From: a virus
IMG/VR virus record: IMGVR_UViG_3300032053_000576
Location: 1 to 22,397 of that record
Length of the DNA: 22,397 nt
Reading direction: 5' to 3' (one strand)
In this document: positions 7,161-13,773 of the stretch, piece by piece
Numbering within the stretch: position 1 is the stretch's first letter
How the letters are laid out: every line of letters begins with the position of its first letter
Made by a program: the position numbers and the translations under genes
The notes under the pieces: generated by a model
Databases searched by the model: none
Told to the model about the DNA's origin: nothing
The model's input: the letters and a program-made list of their open reading frames with translations, nothing else

Positions 7161-7556
7161 CTATTTCTCCTCTTTCTTGTTTATCGAAAAACTAGCTCGG
7201 CCAGGCTTCGAGGTTAGGGCCGCTGATAGTGGGCCTGTAATATCTCCATGTGCTTCTTTCCATTCCTTCATATTGAGTTCTGGCTTCCATCGGAACAGAT
7301 ATTTCAGATGCTCCATGAGACCGTACTCATTCGCTAAATCCTGCAAGGACTCTGAATTAACCTTAACATCTAATCTTCCAGTAATTTTTAAATCTTCAAT
7401 AATTATAGGTTTTGTAATAGATAAAGAATCATCTGTCATTCCTAAAAGTGTTTTTATTTTATCTTCAATCTCGCGACGCTTATCACAAGCGTCACGCTCG
7501 AGGGACTTTTGCGCCCACCACTCTTGGCAAAGTAGCTCGATGGGGTAGTCTTTCAT
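7161..7556 (-). CDS. Conserved phage protein, DUF7173-like, 131 aa
   Basis: The sequence has an N-terminal helix (WWAQKSLERDACDKRREIEDKIK), a central strand pair (IKPIIIEDLKITGRLDVKVN in degenerate form) and the block LFRWKPELNMKEWKEA followed by KPGRASFSI. This order, and especially KITGRL...FRWKPE...PGR-SFSI, is what I recall from the DUF7173 phage family found near Sak/SSB genes. The biochemical role is unknown. The start overlaps the stop of the upstream gene (ATGA) and uses AGGAGG seven bases upstream. Confidence 0.7.
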   Translation of the reverse strand: MKDYPIELLCQEWWAQKSLERDACDKRREIEDKIKTLLGMTDDSLSITKPIIIEDLKITGRLDVKVNSESLQDLANEYGLMEHLKYLFRWKPELNMKEWKEAHGDITGPLSAALTSKPGRASFSINKKEEK

Positions 7557-7804
7557 AGGGTGCCTCCTATTGTATTATATGTTCCCCATATTCGACGACT
7601 ACAACATTCACAATTCAGATATAGATTGTTGCTGTTTTTTATGGATGTATTAATTTTAAATTCTTTAGCCTCTGGATTAATTTCATAAAAATATGCCACT
7701 AAAACATCCATTTTTAAAAATGGTTTAAAAAGTTTATAAATAATGCTTTCATTTTTTAACTTTTCCATGTTAGAAAAGCACTTATCACACAATATGTATT
7801 TCAC
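7553..7804 (-). CDS. AT-rich Cys-containing hypothetical protein, 83 aa
   Basis: Starts with GTG preceded by AGGAGG. CDKC (6-9) and CECC (70-73 region) frame an AT-rich, Asn/Lys/Ile-rich middle, so it may be another small zinc-binding protein. The gene and the micro-ORFs before it are clearly more AT-rich than their neighbours. The segment is bracketed by an 18-nt direct repeat (7553-7570 and 7873-7890), which suggests an inserted cassette. The protein ends IGGTL because its last codons carry the next gene's Shine-Dalgarno. Function unknown. Confidence 0.65.
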   Translation of the reverse strand: MKYILCDKCFSNMEKLKNESIIYKLFKPFLKMDVLVAYFYEINPEAKEFKINTSIKNSNNLYLNCECCSRRIWGTYNTIGGTL

Positions 7805-7851
7805 GCGGCACCTCCTATTTCTTCAATACGCTTTTTAATATGTATGTTCAT
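7801..7851 (-). CDS. Possible 16-aa micro-ORF coupled to the following gene
   Basis: ATG at 7851 opens a 16-codon frame (MNIHIKKRIEEIGGAA) whose TGA overlaps the GTG start of the next gene (GTGA). Its last codons contain that gene's AGGAGG. Its own ribosome-binding site is poor. It may act as a translational-coupling leader rather than yield a working peptide, or be chance. Confidence 0.3.
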   Translation of the reverse strand: MNIHIKKRIEEIGGAA

Positions 7852-7876
7852 TTTTTATTCTTAATTTTATTATCAT
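7835..7876 (-). CDS. Possible 13-aa micro-ORF after the Sak4-like gene
   Basis: ATG at 7876 overlaps the Sak4-like stop (ATGA) and has AGGAGG at ideal distance, yet the frame closes after 13 codons (MIIKLRIKNEHTY). It looks like a gene start whose body was lost or replaced when the AT-rich segment downstream was inserted. It may also act as a leader. It overlaps the second micro-ORF in another frame. Confidence 0.3.
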   Translation of the reverse strand: MIIKLRIKNEHTY

Positions 7877-8547
7877 AGAGTGCCTCCTATCTTGCGAATT
7901 ATCTGACCAAGGTCGGGCGGCTCCCATGGTGAGAGCTTTCCGCTCCTCGATTTAGCGAGCCACGCACCATCACCATCAGTCATAAGGGCGCGTTGGGTGA
8001 CTCCATCGGAATCCTTTTCAATGCGTAGCGCTAAGACCTCATCAAAAAAGTAAGGGATAGCCTGCCCTGTTTTCTGACCAGGCATCGAGGGACCGTAGAG
8101 CATTTTGGCTGTCTCATCCTGGGTTTTGTCGAGCTTGGCGCTCATGTAGACGTGTTTTTTGATGTCTCGAAATGCACGGATAAGGTCGTGCATTTGGTCG
8201 GCCATCTCCCCGTACGCCTTACGAGGGTCTTTATTGATTTTTTTCTCAGAGGTCAAAACGACTTCGGCGATCTCCGAGATACTATCAAGGCACACCGTTT
8301 CAAACGGTTTAGCCTCATCTGATTGGATGAGCCAGGTGTACGCCTCTCGCAGACTCACCATATTGTCAATGGTGACATAGGGCAGCTCATAGGCTGCCAG
8401 GCTTAATAGGCCACCCTCCGCTGATAGTGTGATTGGATTAGGCAGCGTGCTAATGAGGCGCGTTTTTCCAGACCCGCTTGACCCATAAACGAGCAGCTTA
8501 ATGTGACCCGCTCCAAGGCGGGCGGTTGATTGGAGGTTAATCGCCAT
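7873..8547 (-). CDS. Sak4-like RecA-fold ATPase (phage annealing/recombination protein)
   Basis: 224 aa, the usual length of the phage nucleotide-binding AAA_24/Sak4 family. Walker A is GSSGSGKT (22-29), Walker B VCLDS (85-89), with the family's SAEGGLLSL strand after the first beta unit and MSAKLDKTQD (135-144) in the third. Sak4 proteins are RAD51-like single-strand annealing ATPases that act with a phage SSB; a DUF669 SSB lies three genes downstream. The ATG at 8547 overlaps the end of the small membrane-protein ORF, with GGAG-poor but coupled initiation. Confidence 0.8.
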   Translation of the reverse strand: MAINLQSTARLGAGHIKLLVYGSSGSGKTRLISTLPNPITLSAEGGLLSLAAYELPYVTIDNMVSLREAYTWLIQSDEAKPFETVCLDSISEIAEVVLTSEKKINKDPRKAYGEMADQMHDLIRAFRDIKKHVYMSAKLDKTQDETAKMLYGPSMPGQKTGQAIPYFFDEVLALRIEKDSDGVTQRALMTDGDGAWLAKSRSGKLSPWEPPDLGQIIRKIGGTL

Positions 8548-8641
8548 GGTTCACCCCATTCAATAATAGAAAGATAGGGGCCAGCGTGCAGCCAGCCACC
8601 ATCCAGAAAATTGTTAGTCCAGTTAGAATTTTATCTGTCAT
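8537..8641 (-). CDS. Small single-pass membrane protein, 34 aa
   Basis: ATG at 8641 follows AAGGAG at good spacing and opens a 34-codon frame that overlaps the Sak4-like start by 11 nt. Residues about 5-27 (ILTGLTIFWMVAGC, then TLAPIFLLL) make one hydrophobic segment long enough to cross a membrane. The short N-terminus MTDK and the polar end NGVNHGD lie outside it. It would be the first gene of the leftward operon. An early membrane peptide could act in host takeover, superinfection exclusion or lysis; nothing in the sequence chooses among these. Confidence 0.55.
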   Translation of the reverse strand: MTDKILTGLTIFWMVAGCTLAPIFLLLNGVNHGD

Positions 8642-8771
8642 TTCGTCGTCTCCTTATCGCGGTTTGCGTGATTGCAAGTTGCGATGTTAGAAATAGATTG
8701 ACACAATCATTTAATCATGTCAACATTTATTTTCATTTATTTTCATTTATTTTTCAAAAGGAGAAAGAAAG
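8642..8771. promoter_or_regulatory. Divergent early control region
   Basis: Lies between the leftward and rightward operons. Rightward: TTGACA (8698-8703), 17-bp spacer, CAACAT (8721-8726). Leftward: TTGACA (complement of 8718-8723), 17-bp spacer, CAATCT (complement of 8695-8700). The -35 of each overlaps the -10 of the other, so the two promoters should compete. Both -10 boxes are weak (A2 and T6 kept), suggesting an activator. TTGACA and TGTCAA also form the half-sites of a 26-bp operator-like inverted repeat, which the adjacent HTH protein could bind. Confidence 0.5.
8724..8753 (+). repeat. Three exact tandem copies of CATTTATTTT
   Basis: Three 10-bp units run head to tail, one per helical turn, followed by TTCAAAAGGAGAAAG and the HTH start. 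Phased A/T tracts of this kind bend DNA. The repeat lies from the candidate rightward -10 to the leader of the regulator gene. Confidence 0.8.
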
Positions 8772-8963
8772 ATGCTAACTATTAAAGAACTCAGGAAGAT
8801 TTTGAAGCCATTAAAAATGAGTCAAATAGCGGATGCTTGCGGAATTACCCCACATATGCTGTGGTATTACATGCACCACGAAAACCCTTCGTACGCTCTT
8901 GTCTATAAAATCGTCACCTATCTGGAATCCATAGGTATCCACATCGAGGAGAAAAAGAAATAA
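8772..8963 (+). CDS. Small helix-turn-helix regulator (Cro/CI-like)
   Basis: 63 aa after a strong AAAGGAG ribosome-binding site. Residues 16-37 (MSQIADACGITPHMLWYYMH) form a helix-turn-helix of the lambda-repressor/Cro type. A helix (ALVYKIVTYLESIGI) and a basic tail EEKKK follow, with no room for a dimerisation domain such as that of CI. As first gene of the rightward operon beside a divergent control region, it most likely controls those promoters. Its stop and the primase start overlap (TAATG), so the two are co-translated. Confidence 0.75.
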   Translation: MLTIKELRKILKPLKMSQIADACGITPHMLWYYMHHENPSYALVYKIVTYLESIGIHIEEKKK

Positions 8964-10999
8964 TGGCATCTTTAATAAGTATTCTTGGCGGGCCGTTCGT
9001 CGTGCCCGACGAAATATCACCGGAACAACAGTTAAAAGACGCCATTAGGAAAGAAGGATTGACCCCACCTGAACAGATATTTCTCGACGGCAAACTCCAT
9101 AGATTTGCATCCGGCACCAAGGGCGAGCCCGGACACGGCGATAAACCGGGGTGGTATGTGGCGTTTTCAGATGGCGTTCCTGCGGGGCGTTTTGGATGTT
9201 GGCGTGCAGGTATCGAGAATACATGGAAGGCGGACCATGAGCCCCTCACCATGATTGAGGATATGAATTTGTCTCGACGCATCAGCGAGGCAAAAGTCAT
9301 TCGAGATGCGGAACTCGAAAAGGTTCGAGCTGCCAGCCTCGACGCCATTGAAACCATTTGGTCAAACGGAATGCTGGCCCTCGAATCTCACGCTTATCTC
9401 GTCAAGAAAGGTATTCAACCGCATGGTGTCAGAATTACAGGTGACGGGCGTCTGATGGTCCCTCTTTTCGACGAGAAGAATGACATTTGTTCTATTCAGT
9501 ATATTAATGTGGATGGTGAGAAATTATACCATTCAGGGGCACCCACGAAGGGCAAATTCTGGATGTTGGGAACGCTCGACGAACCGGGCGTTTTATATGT
9601 TGCCGAGGGATTTGCTACGGCAGCCACCATCCACGAAGCCACCATGAGGCCATGCGTTGTGGCCTTTTCAGCCTCGAATATCGTGCCCGTTGTTGAGGGA
9701 TTTCGAGAACGAAACCCGAATCAACTCATTACCATCGTAGCAGACAATGATAAAAATGGTATCGGTCAAAAGTATGCAGACCAGGCTAGCGCCAAATACG
9801 GAGCGACGGTAATCGTTATACCTGTCGAGGGAATGGATGCGAATGACTATGCAGGCATCAAAGATTTAAACGCACTCCTTGAACCGAAGAAGCCGAAGGC
9901 ATATTTGATATCAGTAAAAGATTTTGCAACAAAACCCGCGCCTATTAAATGGCTCATTAAAGGATGGCTCCAAGACAATGCATCTATCATGTTATTTGGG
10001 CCTAGTGGCCTCGGGAAGACGTTTCTTGCCTTAGACTGGGGATTACATATAGCCAGCGAGAAAAACGACTGGTTAGGGCGCAAGATTAATCATGGACCCG
10101 TTGTTTATCTCGCAGGTGAAGGGCACCACGGCATCAAAGGACGTGTTGCCGCTTGGATGCAATCGCACCAAGTAACTGATGTAGACATGGTTGTCTCGAC
10201 GGATTCTTGTGATATTAATACGCCAACGGGTTATGATTTTTTATTAAATCACATCACATCACTCTCGAAATCTCCTCGATTAATTATCATTGATACATTA
10301 AACCGTTTCTTTTTTGGTGACGAGAACTCAGCCAAAGATACCAAGACAATGCTTGACGCCTGCAAAAATCTCATGGTGGCGTTTGATTGTAGTGTGATGA
10401 TTGTTCATCATACGGGCGTATCCGACGAGGCTCAACATCGCGTCAGAGGTTCTAGTGCTTGGAAAGGCGCAATGGACATTGAGATAGGGATAGGTAAAGC
10501 AAAATGCAAAGACCCGGTTATCGAGGTGACGCAACGAAAGTCAAAGGATGCTCAAGAAGAAAATAATATATATTTACATTTGCAGCCCGTCGATATCAAT
10601 GGATGGTTAGATGATGAAGGCAAACAAGTATCGAGTGCCATTATTATGGAGTGTGACAAAGATGTCGAAAGGGAGGAAAGAAAAAGTTCAAAGCCGAGCC
10701 CCATATTCACATGGAAGAAACAATTTGAACGTGCATGGTTTAAGGATGGGTCGCACGTTATTGTCATTAATTCAATTGAAGTTCCATTTATCACAAGAGA
10801 CGGACTAAGAGACATTTTGATTATCGACGGATACAGTAAGTCGGGTATAAAAAATCACCTAAACCCAAATGAGACAAATCGTCTTATTGGTGGGTTGATT
10901 TTAGCTGATATGATTGACCAACATGAAGATGGTTGGGTTGTTTCTGATGAGCAATGGATTGGAATTATGATGATGTTAAAAAACAATCACATAACATAG
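8963..10999 (+). CDS. TOPRIM primase / RepA-like helicase fusion
   Basis: 678 aa. Residues 1-200 are a phage primase-type N-terminal region (DGKLHRF, WYVAFSDG, GRFGCWR) without a Cys4 zinc finger. A TOPRIM domain follows: glutamate E215 (VLYVAEGFAT) and the acidic pair D261/D263 (VADNDKNG). Residues 335-510 are a RepA/AAA_25 hexameric helicase core with Walker A GPSGLGKT (346-353), Walker B LIIIDT (440-445), VHHTG (481-485) and RGSSAWKGAMD (495-505). The C-terminal 130 residues are helical and unassigned. It probably primes and unwinds at the phage origin. Candidate origin repeats lie 4 kb to the right. Confidence 0.9.
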   Translation: MASLISILGGPFVVPDEISPEQQLKDAIRKEGLTPPEQIFLDGKLHRFASGTKGEPGHGDKPGWYVAFSDGVPAGRFGCWRAGIENTWKADHEPLTMIEDMNLSRRISEAKVIRDAELEKVRAASLDAIETIWSNGMLALESHAYLVKKGIQPHGVRITGDGRLMVPLFDEKNDICSIQYINVDGEKLYHSGAPTKGKFWMLGTLDEPGVLYVAEGFATAATIHEATMRPCVVAFSASNIVPVVEGFRERNPNQLITIVADNDKNGIGQKYADQASAKYGATVIVIPVEGMDANDYAGIKDLNALLEPKKPKAYLISVKDFATKPAPIKWLIKGWLQDNASIMLFGPSGLGKTFLALDWGLHIASEKNDWLGRKINHGPVVYLAGEGHHGIKGRVAAWMQSHQVTDVDMVVSTDSCDINTPTGYDFLLNHITSLSKSPRLIIIDTLNRFFFGDENSAKDTKTMLDACKNLMVAFDCSVMIVHHTGVSDEAQHRVRGSSAWKGAMDIEIGIGKAKCKDPVIEVTQRKSKDAQEENNIYLHLQPVDINGWLDDEGKQVSSAIIMECDKDVEREERKSSKPSPIFTWKKQFERAWFKDGSHVIVINSIEVPFITRDGLRDILIIDGYSKSGIKNHLNPNETNRLIGGLILADMIDQHEDGWVVSDEQWIGIMMMLKNNHIT

Positions 11000-11007
11000 G
11001 AGATAAA

Positions 11008-11424
11008 ATGAGCGTCTATTCTGATAAATGCAAATCACTTCGTAAACATATCAACCATGAAAAACCGATACCATATGATAATGAGTATGCACCCACAAAG
11101 CGAATGGCCGAGCTTGTATGTAAAATGTCTTCGTGTGGTGTCCCTATCAGTCAGATTGCCGCCATGTGCAAATTGAATGTAGAAATGACACGGAGATATT
11201 ATGGCGATGATATTGATAGAGGACTCATAGAGACAAGTCATAAAGTAGGTCAAGCGATTGTTGACAAAGCCATTGAAGGTGACATGACAGCGGCCTCATT
11301 GTGGGCTAAAGCAAACATGGGGTGGTCGGATGTTAAACGCCATGAATTTCTGGGTGCGATTAAAATTGACAAGATTGAGCGGGTGATTATCGACCATGTG
11401 ATAAGTGATGGGGAGGAGGAATGA
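11008..11424 (+). CDS. Small-terminase-like helix-turn-helix protein
   Basis: 138 aa from an ATG with AGGAG six bases upstream; an in-frame start at 10954 lies within the primase and lacks a ribosome-binding site. Residues about 31-66 (AELVCKMSSCGVPISQIAAM, then CKLNVEMTRRYY) form a homeodomain-like HTH. Then comes the order ETSHKVGQAIVDKAIEGD-TAASLWAKANMGW, which matches the small-terminase-like phage family (HTH, then A-x6-A-xxG-xxxAA-xW-KA-xGW). If so, it recognises phage DNA for packaging. Being some 4.6 kb from terL and within the replication operon is unusual, so a regulator is the alternative. Confidence 0.6.
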   Translation: MSVYSDKCKSLRKHINHEKPIPYDNEYAPTKRMAELVCKMSSCGVPISQIAAMCKLNVEMTRRYYGDDIDRGLIETSHKVGQAIVDKAIEGDMTAASLWAKANMGWSDVKRHEFLGAIKIDKIERVIIDHVISDGEEE

Positions 11425-11498
11425 AAGAAGATATTTGCTATGGATGTGAATCAATAGAAAGAATTAGAACAAACATATGGAGGAGTCATGGAATATAG
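11421..11498 (+). CDS. Possible 25-aa micro-ORF
   Basis: An ATGA overlap with the preceding stop and a GGGGAGGAGGA ribosome-binding site favour initiation here. The peptide begins MKEDICYGCESIERIR, with one CxxC, and ends 11 nt inside the next gene. It may be a real micro-protein, or serve to hand ribosomes to the next start, which has its own GGAGGAG. Confidence 0.35.
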   Translation: MKEDICYGCESIERIRTNIWRSHGI

Positions 11499-11739
11499 AG
11501 CAGGGGTGACGGAGTCTGTCAAAGACATTGAAAGAGAAATTTGGAATACGGAAGGTCAACTTATGCTAATTGGAGGACTCAAGGAGGATAAAGTTTTACA
11601 CAGAACCATACGCTATGTTAGATTTTGTAGACGGCTTGTTTTTTTACTTGAAAAACGAGGCGCGTTTAAAGATATTGAAGAAATTATGAAAGATGTATAC
11701 GGGAAAGAAGATATTAACGATTATGATTTTGACATATAA
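11488..11739 (+). CDS. Hypothetical helical protein, 83 aa
   Basis: ATG preceded by GGAGGAGTC. The protein is charged and mostly helical (VTESVKDIEREIWNTEGQL, HRTIRYVRFCRRLVFLLEKR), with an acidic end (EDINDYDFDI). It closes the rightward replication operon; a terminator-like hairpin follows 100 nt later. No family is recognised. Confidence 0.65.
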   Translation: MEYRAGVTESVKDIEREIWNTEGQLMLIGGLKEDKVLHRTIRYVRFCRRLVFLLEKRGAFKDIEEIMKDVYGKEDINDYDFDI

Positions 11740-11835
11740 AATTATGTTTTAGATTATCGCCAGCCTGAAAAAATTCCAGCGAAAACTTAAAAATTCCTAG
11801 TCGATTCAATCTATTAAATTTGAGGTGTCCGAATT

Positions 11836-11877
11836 TTAAAAAAACCACCATCAGGAAGGGGGGTTTCTGTCTTTTTT
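11836..11877. terminator. Bidirectional rho-independent terminator candidate
   Basis: AAACC (11842-11846) pairs with GGTTT (11862-11866) and CC with GG inside after one mismatch, with a 9-nt loop. An A-run precedes the stem and a T-rich run (TCTTTTTT) follows it, so either strand ends in a U-tract. It lies between convergent operons, where such a terminator is expected. The stem is short. Confidence 0.55.
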
Positions 11878-11961
11878 CGTAGTCTAGATTTGGTGTGTGC
11901 GATAAAAACATATCACTACATCTTGCGTTAGGTTATCCATGCGTCAAAGCTCCTATCCGTT

Positions 11962-12025
11962 GATTCTAGGCGTTAGTTTTGGGGTCAAGGTACTAGTCTT
12001 AACTCCAAAAGTAAGGGCTAGAATC
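11962..12025. repeat. 64-nt imperfect inverted repeat
   Basis: Arms of 28 nt (11962-11989 and 11998-12025) flank the 8-nt loop GTACTAGT. The outer 8 bp are perfect (GATTCTAG with CTAGAATC). Inside, TTTTGG pairs with CCAAAA and AAG with CTT; 24 of 28 positions pair, plus one G-T wobble. It is too long for a typical operator and has no T-run, so an RNA structure or cruciform/protein site is likelier than a terminator. Confidence 0.7.
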
Positions 12026-12043
12026 GAGAGTGAAGAAGGGAAT

Positions 12044-12178
12044 TGACGAGGGAAGAAAAGGTAAAACACCAACGGGAAAAGATAGGTTACTGGCTATCGG
12101 GAAAGGTTAAGGGAAAAGAGAAGGAAAAGAAGGGGGAAAAATGACGAGGGAAGATAGGGTAAAACGGGGGAAAAGATA
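12044..12178 (+). repeat. Purine-rich tract with repeated module
   Basis: Two imperfect copies of a module starting TGACGAGGGAAGA and ending in GGGAAAAGATA (12044-12083 and 12142-12177) are separated by further GGGAAAAG-like units. Between 12026 and 12182 about five in six bases are purines. Such tracts may form triplex DNA or act as repeated protein sites. Confidence 0.65.
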
Positions 12179-12185
12179 AAAGGAA

Positions 12186-12530
12186 CTATTTCAGCAAATT
12201 TAAAACTACGCCGGAATCGTGAAAATTGCTATCGAAGTAAAATTTAGTCAATGGAACTGACTTTTCTTCATATGCGGATTCACCTGTTTTAAGATAATTG
12301 GCATTGTCAAAAAAATGAATGCTTTTAAAATTCTTTGAAAATTGAATTAGCGTAGTATTTGAACCTGTATCTATACGGTATACTCTCGGTTGAAAAAATT
12401 CAGTTTCTTCATATGAGCGTAAGTTTTGCAGAACCCACCCTAAAGGGTTCTCCTGTGTCGCAACATATCCAACGGTTATTATGTTATTCAAGTGATACCA
12501 TTTTGGATTTGATTCGTATCGGGGTGTCAT
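12186..12530 (-). CDS. Hypothetical protein, 114 aa (accessory island)
   Basis: ATG preceded by GAGGATAAAACA. The sequence is rich in aromatic residues and short strands (KWYHLNNIITVGYVAT, RVYRIDTGSNTTLIQFS, KSIHFFDNANYL), suggesting a small beta-rich domain. No motif or family is recognised. It is the last gene of the ArdC-containing leftward unit and AT-rich like the rest of it. A counter-defence role is possible by position only. Confidence 0.65.
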   Translation of the reverse strand: MTPRYESNPKWYHLNNIITVGYVATQENPLGWVLQNLRSYEETEFFQPRVYRIDTGSNTTLIQFSKNFKSIHFFDNANYLKTGESAYEEKSVPLTKFYFDSNFHDSGVVLNLLK

Positions 12531-12540
12531 TGTTTTATCC

Positions 12541-12786
12541 TCATTTCAAAAGGTTAATAATTTCTTGCGCGCGTTCATTATGATCAATAACACACGTTAT
12601 AATATTACCATCATATGATTTTAATAGTTGCGGCAATAATTCCCGTGGTAATTCTTCGCTAATTGCATTTAGTGCCGCTAGTTTATTTATAGTAGTTTTG
12701 AGCCGAAACATCTTGGCTAGTTCCATTCGTGCCATATATTTGTTGTCTAATGATTCTGATTTTAGCAGGTCAATGATGTTTTGCAT
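12541..12786 (-). CDS. Hypothetical helical protein, 81 aa (accessory island)
   Basis: Its ATG shares a base with the ArdC stop (TAATG), with GAAGAGGTG as the ribosome-binding site. The protein is predicted helical (IIDLLKSESL, MARMELAKMF, INKLAALNAISEEL) and closes with a short strand (NIITCVIDH) and helix (ERAQEIINLLK). Tight coupling to ardC suggests the two are made together. No family is recognised. Confidence 0.7.
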   Translation of the reverse strand: MQNIIDLLKSESLDNKYMARMELAKMFRLKTTINKLAALNAISEELPRELLPQLLKSYDGNIITCVIDHNERAQEIINLLK

Positions 12787-13679
12787 TATATCACCTCTTC
12801 TTTTTCTTTTTCGTTTAGAATATATTTAACGGCTTTCGTAGCGTTTCCACTAGCATGCACAATCAATTTCTTGTCATCCATTAACGCGCGTTTCCAGTTT
12901 TGTATATAGGCTACAGAATTGTTTAGTAGGTTATCATTTAGAATATTACATTTGCAATTTAACATAGCACTACCAATTTCTGCTATCAATTCCTCCTTGC
13001 TGTATGTTTCACTTCCAAAGTTCACGGATTCTGTTACGCCTTTTCTTGCAAGTCTGCTTTTGTGTCCTGTACTATGTACTAATTCGTGGAACATTGTACT
13101 ATAGAAATCATTCTCAGTTGTAAATTGCGCTTTTAGGGGAAGGGTAATCGAATCAATTGAAGGTTGATAAAAAGCACGATTACTATTGATTATATTAACG
13201 GTTGGTCGATTTGGCATGTTTGAAAGAATATATTCACATGCTAGGTTTTCAAATGATTCCTTTATTTCTTTTGTTTCTTTTGTTTTTAGTCCCTGTAGAT
13301 TTTCACATTGTGAAATATTGAACACGTTGAAATATTTCAGAATCGGAACGGTTTTTTCTTCTTTTGTTTCCTTGTCTTTCGTTTTTACCATACTCCAATA
13401 TACAATAAGAGTAGACTTCTCGCCTTTTTTTACACTCCCCTGTAAATCTTTCGCTTGCTTGAATGTTAGCCAAGCATTTTCTGGATACTTTTTCATTTCT
13501 TGGATTAATCCAAGAATCATAATATTAATTCCTTGATATTCCCTACCCGTTGCACCATTATAAGGTGTAGTGGCGTCTGTCCACGGTCTAAGCCAAGGGA
13601 TAATCCCCTTGTTTAAACCATCCAATACAAGGTCTGTTACTGTTTGATAAATGTCTTTTTTTTCAGTTTTATAGTCCAT
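12786..13679 (-). CDS. ardC: ArdC-like antirestriction protein (ssDNA-binding domain plus zincin metallopeptidase)
   Basis: 297 aa. Residues 5-120 match the ArdC N-terminal ssDNA-binding domain (DUF1738-type): IPWLRPW, PYNGATGREYQGINIMIL, AWLTFKQAKDLQGSVKKGEK, then VYWS and KYFNVFNISQ. Residues 185-245 hold a zincin protease motif HELVH (198-202), STGHKSRL, and a downstream EELIAEIGSAML that should give the third zinc ligand. ArdC proteins protect incoming DNA from restriction. The ATG at 13679 has GAGG upstream; a TTG at 13703 is less likely. The gene follows a leader that resembles those of the next two genes upstream. Confidence 0.9.
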   Translation of the reverse strand: MDYKTEKKDIYQTVTDLVLDGLNKGIIPWLRPWTDATTPYNGATGREYQGINIMILGLIQEMKKYPENAWLTFKQAKDLQGSVKKGEKSTLIVYWSMVKTKDKETKEEKTVPILKYFNVFNISQCENLQGLKTKETKEIKESFENLACEYILSNMPNRPTVNIINSNRAFYQPSIDSITLPLKAQFTTENDFYSTMFHELVHSTGHKSRLARKGVTESVNFGSETYSKEELIAEIGSAMLNCKCNILNDNLLNNSVAYIQNWKRALMDDKKLIVHASGNATKAVKYILNEKEKEEVI

Positions 13680-13744
13680 TGATTTTTCCTCGTTTCGGCG
13701 CAATGCCGGTTTGAGATTTTTTTTTGAAAAAATTACCTATAATA
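13680..13744 (-). promoter_or_regulatory. Leader of ardC with GCATTGCGC element
   Basis: Read leftward, TATTATAGG (complement of 13736-13744, -10-like) is followed by ACCGGCATTGCGCCG, which folds into a short CGGC/GCCG hairpin, then AACGAGG. The GCATTGCGC core and the TATAG box recur upstream of the 63-aa gene; the copy is weaker than the other two. Confidence 0.4.
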
Positions 13745-13773
13745 TTAATAACTATTTGTTAGATTTTTCATGG

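Larger units (their letters stand above)
11740..12185. other. Non-coding region between convergent operons
   Basis: No supported ORF. From left to right it holds the terminator candidate, a 64-nt inverted repeat (11962-12025) and a purine-rich tract (12026-12182) with a repeated module. The leftward operon that stops at 12186 would transcribe into the purine-rich tract. Confidence 0.6.

Noticed and set aside
7126-7548. 140-codon plus-strand ORF
   Set aside because: Antisense to the conserved 131-aa and Cys-rich genes; composition is Ser/Arg-rich as expected for a shadow frame.
11714-11911. 65-codon minus-strand ORF
   Set aside because: It overlaps the end of a supported plus-strand gene and runs through the bidirectional terminator; it has no good ribosome-binding site or family resemblance.
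12186-12786. Shared C-terminal NLLK in two neighbouring proteins
   Set aside because: Four residues with different codons in Leu/Lys-rich helical ends; chance is adequate.
13679-13703. TTG start adding eight residues to ArdC
   Set aside because: The ATG at 13679 has a GAGG at proper distance, and the TTG lies inside the leader hairpin element.
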